NCBI GenBank assembly: GCA_035695715.1
Contig: DASRRM010000386.1
Location: 1-45,728, forward strand
Source: RYN-428 sp035695715
GTDB lineage: Bacteria; Planctomycetota; Phycisphaerae; Tepidisphaerales; Tepidisphaeraceae
Length of the DNA: 45,728 nt
Direction: 5' to 3'
Shown: positions 1 through 8,555 of the stretch, one piece after another
Numbering within the stretch: the first letter of the stretch is position 1
Layout of the letters: each line of letters opens with the position of its first letter
Notes under the pieces: model-generated
Databases searched by the model: none
Told to the model about the DNA's origin: nothing
What the model saw: only the letters and a program-made list of their open reading frames with translations
Position numbers and translations under genes: made by a program

Positions 1-222
1 TCGGTGCATTGCGCCTGTGGCAATACGTTTGTCACCCGCAGCACGGTGCCGCGGATTGGCGTCGATATTTGCAGCCAATGCCATCCGTTTTTCACCGGCA
101 AGCAGAAGTTTGTGGACACTGCCGGCCGGGTGGAACGGTTCAGCAAGAAGTTTGGCGGCACGTACAGCTTCCAGAAGACCAACACGGTCGCTCCCGCGGC
201 CGCAGCTGGCGCCAAGGCCTGA
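1..222 (+). CDS. rpmE: 50S ribosomal protein L31, 5' end cut by the window
   Basis: The frame is open from base 1 and ends at 222, giving about 73 residues. The N-terminal residues of L31 (usually about 10-15) lie off the left edge. L31 binds the large ribosomal subunit and helps bridge to the small subunit. The visible sequence matches the family core: a CACGNTF stretch, then CSQCHPFFTGKQKFVDTAGR followed by VERF. The two CxC/CxxC clusters indicate the zinc-binding (C+) form of L31. The tail after the conserved core is Ala-rich (about residues 62-73), which is longer and more basic than in many L31 proteins. A good intrinsic terminator follows at 263-319, so this gene closes a transcription unit. 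Identification is secure; only the start is missing. Confidence 0.95.
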   Translation, partial: SVHCACGNTFVTRSTVPRIGVDICSQCHPFFTGKQKFVDTAGRVERFSKKFGGTYSFQKTNTVAPAAAAGAKA

Positions 223-262
223 TTCGCCAAAGGTGGCTGCTCTTTCATCGCATTGAAATTTC

Positions 263-319
263 AACGCCGTCGCCCGAAGCGCCCCCGTCAATCAACTTCG
301 GTCGGCGGCGTTGTTTTTT
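263..319 (+). terminator. Rho-independent terminator after rpmE
   Basis: Two 17-base arms (263-279 and 296-312) pair at 15 of 17 positions around a 16-base loop and are followed by a run of six T at 314-319. Placement 40 bases after the rpmE stop fits transcription termination of that gene. Confidence 0.75.
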
Positions 320-358
320 CAGTTGCACGCCGCAACCCAACGCGCGTAACGTGGTGGA

Positions 359-931
359 ATGGATGGCAAAATCTCCCATCTCGTCCGGCAGTTTCTTCTC
401 GTTGGCATCGCTGGCCTGACTTTGGGATGTTCGACGCAGCGAAATTCCCCAAATCCGGCAAATACGGTCGCGGCGACATCGATTCCCGGGCTGGAACCCG
501 CACGTCGGATCAGCGCCTTGGGCGCCTGGGTCGACCCGCCAACCGGATGGCGGCTCGATAAGCACGATGTTGACGCCAAGCATGCTCATTTCACCTGGCT
601 CAGTCCCAGCGGCGACACCGCATACGGCGTGGTGCTGATGAATTTGCCTCTGCCCGTCGGCCCGGACATGGTGCTCTGGGGATTTTTGAATCATCTGCGG
701 GCGGCAGACAAAAAGGCCGAGATCCTGCAGGAAGAACATGCGCCGGAATTGCAGGGGATTCGGTTTGTGGCCGACAGCGGGTTGTATCGGATTCGGGTGA
801 ACCTGACGGTGCACGATTGGCACGCGTGGGCGATTTACGCGGGGACTGTTCGCGAAAAGCCCGAGCGTCCCGGCGAGCTTTTGCTGGCGAGCGAGGCGCG
901 GGATCATACGCGCGTCGGCCTTGATCACTGA
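359..931 (+). CDS. Small predicted lipoprotein, paralogue of the next gene
   Basis: 190 residues. The first 24 residues form a lipoprotein signal: a Lys/His/Arg-containing start, a hydrophobic stretch and the lipobox LTLGC with Cys24 as the lipidation site. The mature protein should be anchored to a membrane on the periplasmic side. No known domain was recognised. It aligns by eye with the downstream gene (1182-1763): both have a Trp-rich core with a GVV..LP.P segment, a LLW/VLW motif and a C-terminal HAW/NAW..Y.G block. That suggests tandem duplication. The ATG at 359 is chosen because it gives the complete signal peptide; the ribosome-binding site is weak. Function unknown. Confidence 0.75.
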   Translation: MDGKISHLVRQFLLVGIAGLTLGCSTQRNSPNPANTVAATSIPGLEPARRISALGAWVDPPTGWRLDKHDVDAKHAHFTWLSPSGDTAYGVVLMNLPLPVGPDMVLWGFLNHLRAADKKAEILQEEHAPELQGIRFVADSGLYRIRVNLTVHDWHAWAIYAGTVREKPERPGELLLASEARDHTRVGLDH

Positions 932-1181
932 GCCGATCTCAATTAAAATTCCTCTTCATCGCAAACCGGTGGGAACTGTTTGCGTACAAGGTGTGGGCTT
1001 CAGGCACGTTTAAAACCAGGTTGTCCATCCGCCGGCAAATTTTGCGGGCGCCGGGTGATCGTGTTGTGCCGATCGTGGGAAGAATCAGCGCTCCGTTCGT
1101 ACTTTGGAGTTGCGCATGCATGTTTTACAAGGTCGGGCCGGTTCGACGAGTTCACGGCAGGCCGGTGGTTTCGCTGTTCGA

Positions 1182-1763
1182 ATGGCGATCAGCCGGCAGA
1201 TGGCGTGTCTGATCATCCTGATGTTCGCCGCGACGGGTTGCCAGAGCAGCGCGCCTACCGTCTCCAATCGCATCCTGATAGCGCATCTCCCCGGCGTCGA
1301 TTTTTCCGGCTTAAAGCCGATGCACACGATCGGCACGGTGAAGGTTGAATGCTCGGTGCCCGATCATTGGAAAACATTGCGGCTTGATCGCAATTCGCTC
1401 TACACCCACCAGCAATGGAAATCGCCCAGCGGCGCGACCGGAACCGGCGTCGTGTATGCAAGCCTTCCCTTTCCACTCAGCGCCAAAACCCTCCTCTGGT
1501 TTGCCAAACTCGAATACTCCAAGGCCACCAGCGGCACCGGCGAACCGCTGGGGCAATGGACCGATTCACTCGGCCGACCCTGGTTCGAGGCTGAAAATGA
1601 AAAGTATCATGTAAAAGGCTATGCGGTCGTGAACGGCGCCAACGCCTGGATTGTTTACTACGGGTATAAGATCGCTCGTCCGGTGAATCCGTCGGAAATG
1701 AGCGTGGCGGCGCGATTCGTGGATACCATCATTCCCCAAAGCGGCGAAGCGCGAAGTGACTAA
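1182..1763 (+). CDS. Small predicted lipoprotein, paralogue of the previous gene
   Basis: 193 residues from the ATG at 1182. An in-frame start at 1104 would put 26 charged residues before the signal peptide, so the later start is preferred. The signal runs through ILMFAATGC, with Cys20 at the lipobox. The body shares the layout of the lipoprotein at 359-931: a TGVVYASLPFPLS segment, then LLWF, and near the end NAWIVYYGYKI. No catalytic motif is recognisable. The two genes lie on the same strand 250 bp apart and converge with the minus-strand gene ending at 1771, only 7 bp away. Function unknown; the envelope location is inferred from the lipobox. Confidence 0.75.
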   Translation: MAISRQMACLIILMFAATGCQSSAPTVSNRILIAHLPGVDFSGLKPMHTIGTVKVECSVPDHWKTLRLDRNSLYTHQQWKSPSGATGTGVVYASLPFPLSAKTLLWFAKLEYSKATSGTGEPLGQWTDSLGRPWFEAENEKYHVKGYAVVNGANAWIVYYGYKIARPVNPSEMSVAARFVDTIIPQSGEARSD

Positions 1764-1770
1764 AATTGTT

Positions 1771-3177
1771 TTATCGCGGCATTGGAAGGTCCTTGAAATC
1801 AAAGGGAACCTCGATTTCCTTGCTGGCGGTGGGCACTTCCCAAACCAGCTTGGCCGGGTCGCTGGAGTTGCGGCCGTCGGGACGCAACGAGGGGGAGAAC
1901 ATCAGCGTGAATTCGATGCCATTGTTGTCGCCGCGGCTGCTCATTCCGCGATGTTCCAGCATCTGCCCTTTGTCATCCAGCACCTGAAGGTTCGTCTGCA
2001 CGCTCTGGTTAAACTGAGCCCAGCGATTGTTCCCCAATGCCTGCGGGTTACCGCTGAGCCGCAATTCCCAAATCTCGTTGGTCTTTTTCATTTCATGAAA
2101 TACCACCGGCATGTCGCCGACGATGCGGGTCATTTCCTTCACATTCTTAATATCGGGAATCTCAATGCGCTGGCTCTTGGTCTGAATCAGAAAGCGGGAG
2201 GTTCCCTTGATGCGGGCGATTTTTTTCCCGGGATGATCGGGATACTTAAGCTGCGCGAACAAGTTCCAGCATCCGCCGCTCCCCCCATAATATCCGCGAT
2301 TGCCTTCGCTGGTCGGCATCAGTGAGTTGCCCGCATCATCGACGGCTATCTCAAGCTTTACGCCCGCGCTGGAGCTCAGCACATGCAGCTTCGGCTCGGA
2401 ATAAGCCATCATCTGGATGGAAAAATCTGAAGAGCTTCCTCCGCCGTTGGCGAGCATTTCGGTTTGAGAGCGGGAGATTTGCGTGGCGACAACGAGGAAG
2501 GGCCCTTGAATGGTGGAGAACGGCGAATTCATGCGGAATCCGCCGTGCATCAGCCGAACTCCCTCGTTGTATTGCTGCAGATCGATTCCGGTCTTGTCAG
2601 CGATGGTGTTCATCGCGGTCCAGAACGGCTGGCGATCGATATCAATCGATACCTTCGGCTGGTCGCCCTGGTCGAACAGGTTCTGCGGAAATGGCTGGAG
2701 ATCGGCATAACATTGCCGCGAGAGCTCCTCGAAAACCGCCTTGGGAGTTGCATTCTTCAGATGTATGGTGATGAACGATGCGCCGATGAGCCGGTTTTCA
2801 TCGATCTGCGAAAGGGCAGCTTCGAGCCGGGTGCGGGTTTCGCCGTCGGCGATATTGCGCGAGAGCAATTCGTGAATCATCGGCCGGGCGTCTTCGCCCA
2901 TGCGCACCAGTTCCTGCACCGCTTCCTGGCGCTGCTTCCAGGAGTCGCTTCCCAAGCGTGGAAGAAACGAATCGATTGAAGGCTTTGTGGTGGCCGACGC
3001 CTGCGTAGCGGCGGGCTGCGTGGTCGCCGAAGCCTGCGTGGCTGGCGGCTGCGTGGTGACAGAAGGTTGGGTGGCGGCCGGCGGAGACAGCGGCGCCGAA
3101 GGCCGGGTCGTCTGGGCGGTACAAATCGAATTGACGCACAGCGCCGCACCAGCCGCTGAGAGAAGTAGGGAGCGCAT
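1771..3177 (-). CDS. Secreted protein with Thr/Pro-rich linker, HEAT-like and STN-like parts
   Basis: 468 residues from the ATG at 3177, where the signal peptide MRSLLLSAAGAALCVNSICT begins. An open frame extends upstream to 3288 but without signal character. After cleavage comes a low-complexity linker (about residues 22-68) built of TTRP, ATQP and TTQP units. Next is an Arg/Glu-rich helical hairpin resembling a HEAT repeat (about residues 70-125). A segment of STN or secretin-N type follows (about 130-200): ITIHLKNATPKAVFEELSRQ, then a second strand-helix unit. The remainder looks like a beta-rich domain without known relatives. Periplasmic or surface location is inferred. Its stop is 7 bp from the convergent lipoprotein stop. 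Confidence 0.75.
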   Translation of the reverse strand: MRSLLLSAAGAALCVNSICTAQTTRPSAPLSPPAATQPSVTTQPPATQASATTQPAATQASATTKPSIDSFLPRLGSDSWKQRQEAVQELVRMGEDARPMIHELLSRNIADGETRTRLEAALSQIDENRLIGASFITIHLKNATPKAVFEELSRQCYADLQPFPQNLFDQGDQPKVSIDIDRQPFWTAMNTIADKTGIDLQQYNEGVRLMHGGFRMNSPFSTIQGPFLVVATQISRSQTEMLANGGGSSSDFSIQMMAYSEPKLHVLSSSAGVKLEIAVDDAGNSLMPTSEGNRGYYGGSGGCWNLFAQLKYPDHPGKKIARIKGTSRFLIQTKSQRIEIPDIKNVKEMTRIVGDMPVVFHEMKKTNEIWELRLSGNPQALGNNRWAQFNQSVQTNLQVLDDKGQMLEHRGMSSRGDNNGIEFTLMFSPSLRPDGRNSSDPAKLVWEVPTASKEIEVPFDFKDLPMPR

Positions 3178-3267
3178 GGCTTGGATTATACCTGCCGGAA
3201 CGGAAATGAGTAGGTGAAATGATGAATGATGCGGGGAAGGGTTTGGCGGTCTTTGTTGGCAACCTGC

Positions 3268-3412
3268 AGGGTGGGCGTACTCGTCCACGATCTTTCGCGG
3301 GTGGCCAATGGTGGGATAGTACGCGTCTGCACGACCGTCATCCTGAGGTACGCCTCAGCGCGGCCGTTGGCCGCAACCAAATCACGCGCCCACGTCGACG
3401 CGGGCGGATTCT
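3268..3412. repeat. Mosaic of degenerate repeat modules
   Basis: This stretch combines pieces that recur elsewhere in the window. 3268-3290 resembles the arm of the palindrome at 8556-8625 (AGGGTGGGCGTACTCG). 3312-3334 resembles the 40-bp module at 6783-6822 and 21806-21845. 3335-3352 is half of the palindrome at 21843-21920 (CATCCTGAGGTAC). 3346-3410 resembles the reverse complement of 6939-7016 (CAACCAAA core with CGCGCCCACG). No gene was seen between 3178 and 3515. Confidence 0.6.
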
Positions 3413-3492
3413 CCCGTATCACGCGTATCACGGGCGTCTCGCCCGTGTTTTAATTCAAAGAGGACACGGGCGAGACGCCCGTGATACGGGAA
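3413..3492. repeat. Palindromic repeat, family A, copy 1
   Basis: Inverted repeat with arms of about 25 bases around the loop TTAATTCAAAGAGG. Each arm contains a smaller palindrome, CGGGCGTCTCGCCCG, so the element can fold as one long hairpin or as two short ones. The left arm carries an 11-base internal duplication (TATCACGCGTATCACG). A second copy with the same loop lies at 6862-6936. It sits just downstream of the DUF1501 gene. Confidence 0.85.
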
Positions 3493-3515
3493 ATATGACG
3501 GTCCTTTCGGGCGGA

Positions 3516-4865
3516 TTACGCCTTCTTCAGGAAATCCATCGCCTCGAATTTTCCGCCCAGGATCTTCGCATCATCCGCGCCGAGCCAGTTGTGGAGCAAC
3601 GTGGCGTAGACCCGGCGGAAGTCGGTGGTGAAGGGGATGTCGCCGCGGTGAAGTTTGTCGGCGGCCATGCTTGGGAAGGTGCCGTGGAAACCGGCTTTTA
3701 CCGCGCCGCCGGCGATGAACATGGGGGCGGCTTCGCCGTGGTCGGTGCCGCTGCCGTTTTCATGCACGCGGCGGCCGAATTCGCTGAAGGTCATCAGCGT
3801 CACGCGGTTTTCGTGGCCGAGCTGTTTGAGGTCGTCCATGAAAGCGGCCACGCCGGCGCTCAGTTCCTCGAGCAGCCGCGGATGGCGCTGAAGCTGCTCG
3901 GCGTGGGTGTCAAATCCGCCAAGCTTCACGTAGTAAACCCGCGTGGGCATTCCCGAGGCGATGAGCTGCGCGACGAGTTTCAAATCGCGGGCGAGATTGC
4001 TCTGCGGATAGGTGGCCTTGTTGGCGATGGTGCTGCTGATGTTGCGGATTTTGTCGGCGTACAGGCGGGCGTTTAGCGCGGTTTGCTGGAGGAAAGCTTC
4101 GGTCTGGGCAGCGCCGCCGGCGGGGGCATGGCCCTCCATGGCGGCGTCTGTGCCGTTGAGTCTGGAGACCAGATCGCGTGACATTCCCGCGCCGCCGCCG
4201 AAGCCGCCGCCCCCTCCACGATTGCCGCGACCGCCCTGGCCGCCGCCGGCCTGGAAGGTCAGCGGGACATACTTTTCGCCGTTCAGCGCGGCGGGCGGCT
4301 CGCTGTCCATGGCGATGGCGGTCGCCGGATCGGTTTCGGCTTTGGCGGCGGGATGACCGGGATCGGACCCGGAGCAGCAGGCATCGCAATATCGGCCCAG
4401 CCAGCCGCTGGTGCCCTTCTTTCCCGGCTCGCCGGTCGTCCAGATATCCGTGGAGGTAAAGTGGGAGCGATTGGCATTAGGATAGCCGGTGGCGTGGACG
4501 ATGGCCAGGTCGCCGTTGTCGTACATTTTCTTAAAGCCCGTGCAGGAGGGATGTACGCCGAACTGGTCGGTGAGCTTCAAGGCCGAGCCGCTTCGCACGC
4601 CAAGCGTGGGGCGGGCACGGTTGTAGTCGTCATTGTTGAGCGGGACGACGGTGTTCAATCCGTCATTGCCGCCAGCCAGTTGCAGGACGACCAGGACATT
4701 TGCATCGGGCCGCCCGGCGCCAGCCGGGTTGGCTGCGAAATCAGCGGCCATGCAGGTTGCACTATGGTCGAGAAACGCCGGCAGCGCCCCAGCGATGCTG
4801 AGAAGCTGCACGCCTCGGGTAAGGAACAGGCGGCGGGAATAGACGATATCGGAGGGGTTGAACAT
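3516..4865 (-). CDS. DUF1501 family exported protein (alkaline-phosphatase-like fold)
   Basis: 449 residues. The N-terminus has a twin-arginine-like signal (SRRLFLTRG at residues 10-18 followed by a hydrophobic stretch), so Tat export is likely. The family signature is clear: VLVVLQLAGGNDGLNTVVP near residue 58, FGVHPSC, a GFDTHAEQ motif near residue 320, FSEFGRRVHENGSGTDHGEA near residue 365 and a C-terminal YATLLHNWLG. DUF1501 proteins belong to the sulfatase/alkaline-phosphatase superfamily; their substrate is unknown. A Gly-rich insertion occupies about residues 208-232. The gene follows DUF1800 (4919-6658) on the same strand, the standard planctomycete arrangement, so joint function is likely. 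AAGGA lies 6 bases before the start. Confidence 0.93.
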   Translation of the reverse strand: MFNPSDIVYSRRLFLTRGVQLLSIAGALPAFLDHSATCMAADFAANPAGAGRPDANVLVVLQLAGGNDGLNTVVPLNNDDYNRARPTLGVRSGSALKLTDQFGVHPSCTGFKKMYDNGDLAIVHATGYPNANRSHFTSTDIWTTGEPGKKGTSGWLGRYCDACCSGSDPGHPAAKAETDPATAIAMDSEPPAALNGEKYVPLTFQAGGGQGGRGNRGGGGGFGGGAGMSRDLVSRLNGTDAAMEGHAPAGGAAQTEAFLQQTALNARLYADKIRNISSTIANKATYPQSNLARDLKLVAQLIASGMPTRVYYVKLGGFDTHAEQLQRHPRLLEELSAGVAAFMDDLKQLGHENRVTLMTFSEFGRRVHENGSGTDHGEAAPMFIAGGAVKAGFHGTFPSMAADKLHRGDIPFTTDFRRVYATLLHNWLGADDAKILGGKFEAMDFLKKA

Positions 4866-4882
4866 TTTTCGTCCTTGGGATT

Positions 4883-4916
4883 GTGGTCAGTTGTCCGTGG
4901 TCAGTTGTCAGTTGTT
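4883..4916. repeat. 7-bp-period repeat (GTCAGTT) in an operon gap
   Basis: About four units of the form GTCAGTT, some spaced by extra bases, lie between the DUF1800 stop codon (4919-4921) and the DUF1501 start (4865). The same heptamer makes up the arrays at 21725-21785 and, inverted, at 21975-22014. Confidence 0.75.
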
Positions 4917-4918
4917 AA

Positions 4919-6658
4919 CTACTCCACCTGATACTCCGGCGTGCTAAGCAGCACACCGATAAGCTGCCTCACCCGGCGGTCGCTGCTTGCCTCGCCCAGC
5001 TTTAGCGGCTGCTTACCCATCGAATCGAGCAACGTTGCGCGTTTGTCGGCAGGCAGCGGATGTTGGATAAAGCGGTCGATGGCGGCATCGACCAATTGCT
5101 CGGTGCTGGGCTCCTTGCCGAGTTGGGCGAAGAGTTTGGTGGGGACGACCATTTCATCCGCCGGGGGCATCGGCGGAAGCTCGGCGAGCTTGGCCTGAAC
5201 TTTTTCGCGCTCTTCCTTGCGGATTTCATCGAGCCGGGCTTTCTGTGCGGCTTGGCGCTGGGCGGGGGTCAATGATGGATCGAATCGCGGGCGGGCATTG
5301 GCCGTCGCTACGGCAGTAGCCCCGGCAGAGGGCTGGGTCGCCGGGGTTTTTCCGGCCGCTAATTGTGCGGCGGCGGCCTTGGCGCGGGCGGCGGCGGCCG
5401 GGCCGCGGTTTCCCCTGAACCTGCCAAAATTCGCGCCCAGAACGCCGTTGGCCATGGCTGATGCGATGTTGTATCGCGCGAAGATCGCGGTCGAGGTGAT
5501 CCAATGTTCGCCGCCGGGCCATCCCTTTACATTGGGCGGCTGAAACAGTTCCTGGCCCAGTTGCCGCATGCTGCCGGCCGTTGCGGTCATGAGCCGCTGC
5601 GGCGTCGGTTCATCCAGCAGGCGAAGCGTCATCACTTCCAACTCCGCCGGGCTCTTGATCAGTACGAACTTTTCCTGGCTGCTGTAAAACGATTGGCTGG
5701 TGAACATCACCTTCAGCGCCGGGGCAACATCCCAGTTGTTTTTTTGCAGCGCATCGGCCACCGCCGCGATGTCGGCGGTCGACGGATCGGATGTTCCAAA
5801 GAACTGCCACAGCCGTTTGGCGAGATACGATGCCGGCTCGGGACGGGCGAAGATCAAATCCACCACATCGTCCGGCCCATAGTTTCCGGTTTTTCGGAAG
5901 ATCGTCTTGGAGCCATTATCATGCAGGCGTTCGACCAACTGCGAGCGGCCAAACCCCCGGCGAACCGTCAGGCCTGTAAGGGCGCGGGCCACTTCGGGCA
6001 CGTCTTTTTCGGTGTAGCCGTTCCCTTCTCCCATGGTGAACAGTTCCATCATCTCGCGGGCGAGATTTTCGTTGGGACGGCCCTTTTGGTTGTCGTCGTT
6101 GTTCAGGTATTTGATCATCGCCGGGTCATGGATCATTTCCCGGGTCAGGCGTTTGTAGTTTCCGATAGCTTCGCGGTGAAGCAGAGCATCCTGGTCGGCC
6201 AGCCAGCCCACGTTTCGCACTTCCTGGTAGCCGCTGGTGAAGACCCCATGCCAGAAGAGGACCATTTTTTCTTCCAGCGGGCGGTCGGATTGTACCATGC
6301 GGTTGAGCAGCCAGGCGCGGAGCGATTGCAATTCGTATTGTGATCCGGCTCCCTGCACGCGGTAGTTGAAATCCGGGTCGAGAACGAAGGGAGAAAGCTC
6401 GACATGGGCGAATGGCGCCTGGGCTTTGTCGGGAAGCTTGCCGGTGATGAGATAATCGACCGCCGCATCGCGGCCCATGGCGTGAATCTGGTCGATTTGG
6501 GTTGGGGTTCCGCCGAAACCGGCCCGGCGTAAAAGGTGTGCTGCATCATCGCGCGACCAGTCATCAGCGGCGAAAACGCTGCCGGAGACGATCAAAAGCA
6601 GTGAAAATACAGTGATCGCCAATCCAAGGCGGGGCGGTTGTTGTCGTTTGGGTGGCAT
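4919..6658 (-). CDS. DUF1800 family exported protein
   Basis: 579 residues from the ATG at 6658, which places a signal peptide at the N-terminus (hydrophobic stretch LGLAITVFSLLLIVSGSVFA). An alternative ATG at 6706 adds 16 hydrophilic residues. Family motifs are clear: HLLRRAGFGGTP near residue 42, FWHGVF near residue 132, NENLAREMMELFTMGEGNGY near residue 188 and PPNVKGWPGGEHWI near residue 375. An Ala/Pro-rich linker with ATQP units lies at about residues 415-460, before a helical C-terminal part. DUF1800 genes are usually followed by DUF1501 genes, as here. The biochemical role is unknown; export to the periplasm or surface is inferred. The gap to DUF1501 carries a heptad repeat. Confidence 0.92.
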   Translation of the reverse strand: MPPKRQQPPRLGLAITVFSLLLIVSGSVFAADDWSRDDAAHLLRRAGFGGTPTQIDQIHAMGRDAAVDYLITGKLPDKAQAPFAHVELSPFVLDPDFNYRVQGAGSQYELQSLRAWLLNRMVQSDRPLEEKMVLFWHGVFTSGYQEVRNVGWLADQDALLHREAIGNYKRLTREMIHDPAMIKYLNNDDNQKGRPNENLAREMMELFTMGEGNGYTEKDVPEVARALTGLTVRRGFGRSQLVERLHDNGSKTIFRKTGNYGPDDVVDLIFARPEPASYLAKRLWQFFGTSDPSTADIAAVADALQKNNWDVAPALKVMFTSQSFYSSQEKFVLIKSPAELEVMTLRLLDEPTPQRLMTATAGSMRQLGQELFQPPNVKGWPGGEHWITSTAIFARYNIASAMANGVLGANFGRFRGNRGPAAAARAKAAAAQLAAGKTPATQPSAGATAVATANARPRFDPSLTPAQRQAAQKARLDEIRKEEREKVQAKLAELPPMPPADEMVVPTKLFAQLGKEPSTEQLVDAAIDRFIQHPLPADKRATLLDSMGKQPLKLGEASSDRRVRQLIGVLLSTPEYQVE

Positions 6659-6782
6659 AGGTTCAGCTCGCTTTTCCCCGATTCTCAATCCAGTTGAATT
6701 GTCCATTCCACTTACTGTTACGCGCGCCGGGGAGGTTTATTACGGGGTTTAACAAAGATAATTGCAGGTTCGGCGTTCAGGG

Positions 6783-6822
6783 TATAGCACCTTTCGGGTT
6801 GGTGGCGCGTCTGCGCGACCGT
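6783..6822. repeat. 40-bp repeat module, copy 1
   Basis: A 40-base module starting TATAGCAC and ending GCGCGACCGT matches 21806-21845 with only a few differences; a degenerate copy lies near 3312-3334. It lies upstream of palindrome family A here and family F at 21843, so it behaves as a reusable unit. Confidence 0.7.
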
Positions 6823-6861
6823 TTTTCGAACAAGGTACCTGAGACGAAGAGCTTGGACTGA

Positions 6862-6936
6862 TTTCCCGTATCACGGGCGTCTCGCCCGTGTCTTAATTCA
6901 AAGAGGACACGGGCGAGACGCCCGTGATACGGGAAA
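6862..6936. repeat. Palindromic repeat, family A, copy 2
   Basis: A 75-bp element with perfectly complementary arms of about 29-30 bases (TTTCCCGTATCACGGGCGTC and onward) around the loop TTAATTCAAAGAGG, as in copy 1 at 3413-3492. Each arm is itself a small palindrome. The right flank (6939-7016) is an inverted match to 3346-3410, so the two copies share more than the hairpin. It lies in the gap between the DUF1800 start and the transaldolase gene; no gene was seen in 6707-7294. Confidence 0.88.
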
Positions 6937-7060
6937 CCAGCGCGCGTCGCCGTGAGCGCCTGTTTTGGTTGCGCGCAACGGTCGCGCTGTGGAGTGCCTC
7001 AGGCGTGCTGGCTCGCGCGCCCACCCCGTTGTGACTATCCTACGCGGAGCGAGGGTGGGA

Positions 7061-7148
7061 TTCTCTGAAGTGTGCACATCTTCTGCAAGGAAGTGCGCCC
7101 CAGCGGCCCGTACCACCTTGCAGAAGATGTGCATACTTCAGAGAATTC
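7061..7148. repeat. Palindromic repeat upstream of transaldolase
   Basis: The arms ATTCTCTGAAGTGTGCACAT and its near-complement pair over about 36 bases with a few mismatches around a GC-rich loop of about 20 bases. No second copy was found in the window. It ends about 150 bp before the transaldolase start. Confidence 0.75.
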
Positions 7149-7294
7149 AATCGCTGCGCGTGCGCACGGCCTGCAACGCCATACACCTTCCTCTTTTACA
7201 GATTTTCGTTTTCCTCTGCCGTTTGCCCGGCCATTCGGTATAATCCCTCCCGCCGTCAGCGAACCAAATACGATTTCTCTCAAAAGGAAGGCCC

Positions 7295-8350
7295 ATGTCA
7301 CTGCAATCTCTCATCGCTTCGGGTACGAAGGTCTGGCTCGATTCGGTTCATCCGGACGAGGTGAAGAAAAACCGTGCCTGGGGTGCAACCGGCGCTACCA
7401 GCAACCCCATCATCATCTCCGACATCATCAAGGCCGGAGGTTATGACCAGCAGTTGCAGGAGTTTGGCGACCAGGGCATGGACGATGACGCCAGCGCCTG
7501 GGCATTAAACGATCGGCTGGTGAAAGCCGCCCAGCAGGTGTTCATGCCGGTCTGGGAACAGACCAAGGGCAACGATGGATATGTCAGCTTCGAGGTCGAT
7601 CCGCTGCTGGAAGATGTGACCAACATGCCCGCCAAAGACGCGGCGGTGAAGCGATACATCGAGTTGGGCAAGAAATGGGCCGCCGGCCATAAGAACCGGA
7701 TGATTAAGGTCCCGGCCACGGAAAATGGGCTGGCCGCGCTGGAAGAGTTGGCGGCATCGGGAATCACGCTGAACGTGACGCTGATTTTTTCGGAACGGCA
7801 ATACAAGCTGGCCCGCGATGCCGTGTGGCGCGGGGCTCAGCGTCGGCCCGAAGGCCCCAAGGGATTGAAGAGCGTTTACAGCATCTTCGTGTCGCGCGTG
7901 GATGTCTATACAGAGAAGCATGTGCCGGAGTTAAGCCCCGCCGCCCAGGGATTGGTGGGTATTGTCAACGCCAAGCGGCTGTGGAAGTTGAACCAGGATT
8001 TCTGGGCCGACAAGGGCCTTCCCCGGCAACAGGAGATCATCTTTGCCTCGACCGGGACGAAGAAGCCCAGCGATCCGCCGGATAAGTATGTCGATGCCCT
8101 GGCCGGGAGCGATATTCAGACCAATCCCCCGGCGACGAATGAGGTTGTGCAGAAGCTGGACAAGAAGTACACGCGCAAGGTTGACCAGATGCCGCCGGAT
8201 GCGGTGCTGAAGGAAATCGACGAAAAAATAAGCGCGAAAAAGATGGAAGAAACGTTGATGCAGGAGGGGACTGTAAAGTTCGCTGATCCGCAGAAAGCGT
8301 TGTTGAAGTCGATCCGCGAGAAGCGGGCGTCGCTGGCCGGCGCGAAGTGA
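7295..8350 (+). CDS. tal: Transaldolase
   Basis: 351 residues. It transfers a dihydroxyacetone unit between sedoheptulose 7-phosphate and glyceraldehyde 3-phosphate in the non-oxidative pentose phosphate pathway, in the cytoplasm. The Schiff-base lysine is Lys138 in NRMIKVPAT. Other signatures are the N-terminal WLDSVHPDE and GATSNPIIISDIIKAGGYD segment and SIFVSRVDVYTEKHVP near residue 197. The length and the C-terminal extension with AGSDIQTNPPATNE fit the longer monofunctional transaldolases. AAAAGGAAG lies just before the ATG. It is a single gene flanked by repeat-filled gaps of about 590 and 560 bp. No terminator was identified. Confidence 0.95.
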   Translation: MSLQSLIASGTKVWLDSVHPDEVKKNRAWGATGATSNPIIISDIIKAGGYDQQLQEFGDQGMDDDASAWALNDRLVKAAQQVFMPVWEQTKGNDGYVSFEVDPLLEDVTNMPAKDAAVKRYIELGKKWAAGHKNRMIKVPATENGLAALEELAASGITLNVTLIFSERQYKLARDAVWRGAQRRPEGPKGLKSVYSIFVSRVDVYTEKHVPELSPAAQGLVGIVNAKRLWKLNQDFWADKGLPRQQEIIFASTGTKKPSDPPDKYVDALAGSDIQTNPPATNEVVQKLDKKYTRKVDQMPPDAVLKEIDEKISAKKMEETLMQEGTVKFADPQKALLKSIREKRASLAGAK

Positions 8351-8396
8351 GATTTGCAGAACGTTGCTCATTTCGATGAAGCAACACCGTCATCCT

Positions 8397-8460
8397 GAGG
8401 TATTCCGAAGGATCGAGCCCGCCTGTACATGCTGGCAAGATCCTTCGGAGTACCTGCTCT
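8397..8460. repeat. Palindromic repeat, family F, divergent copy
   Basis: Arms CATCCTGAGGTATTCCGAAG and GATCCTTCGGAGTACCT pair around a loop of about 26 bases. The outer part of the right arm has drifted. The core is shared with the perfect palindromes at 21843-21920 and 43550-43628. Confidence 0.75.
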
Positions 8461-8555
8461 GACAAATGTAGGGCGGGCACTGCCCGCCCAACTTGAGTAT
8501 CATGCGTAGCGTGTGCGGCGGAGCCGCATGAGGACTCAGGATGGCCAGTGGCTGT

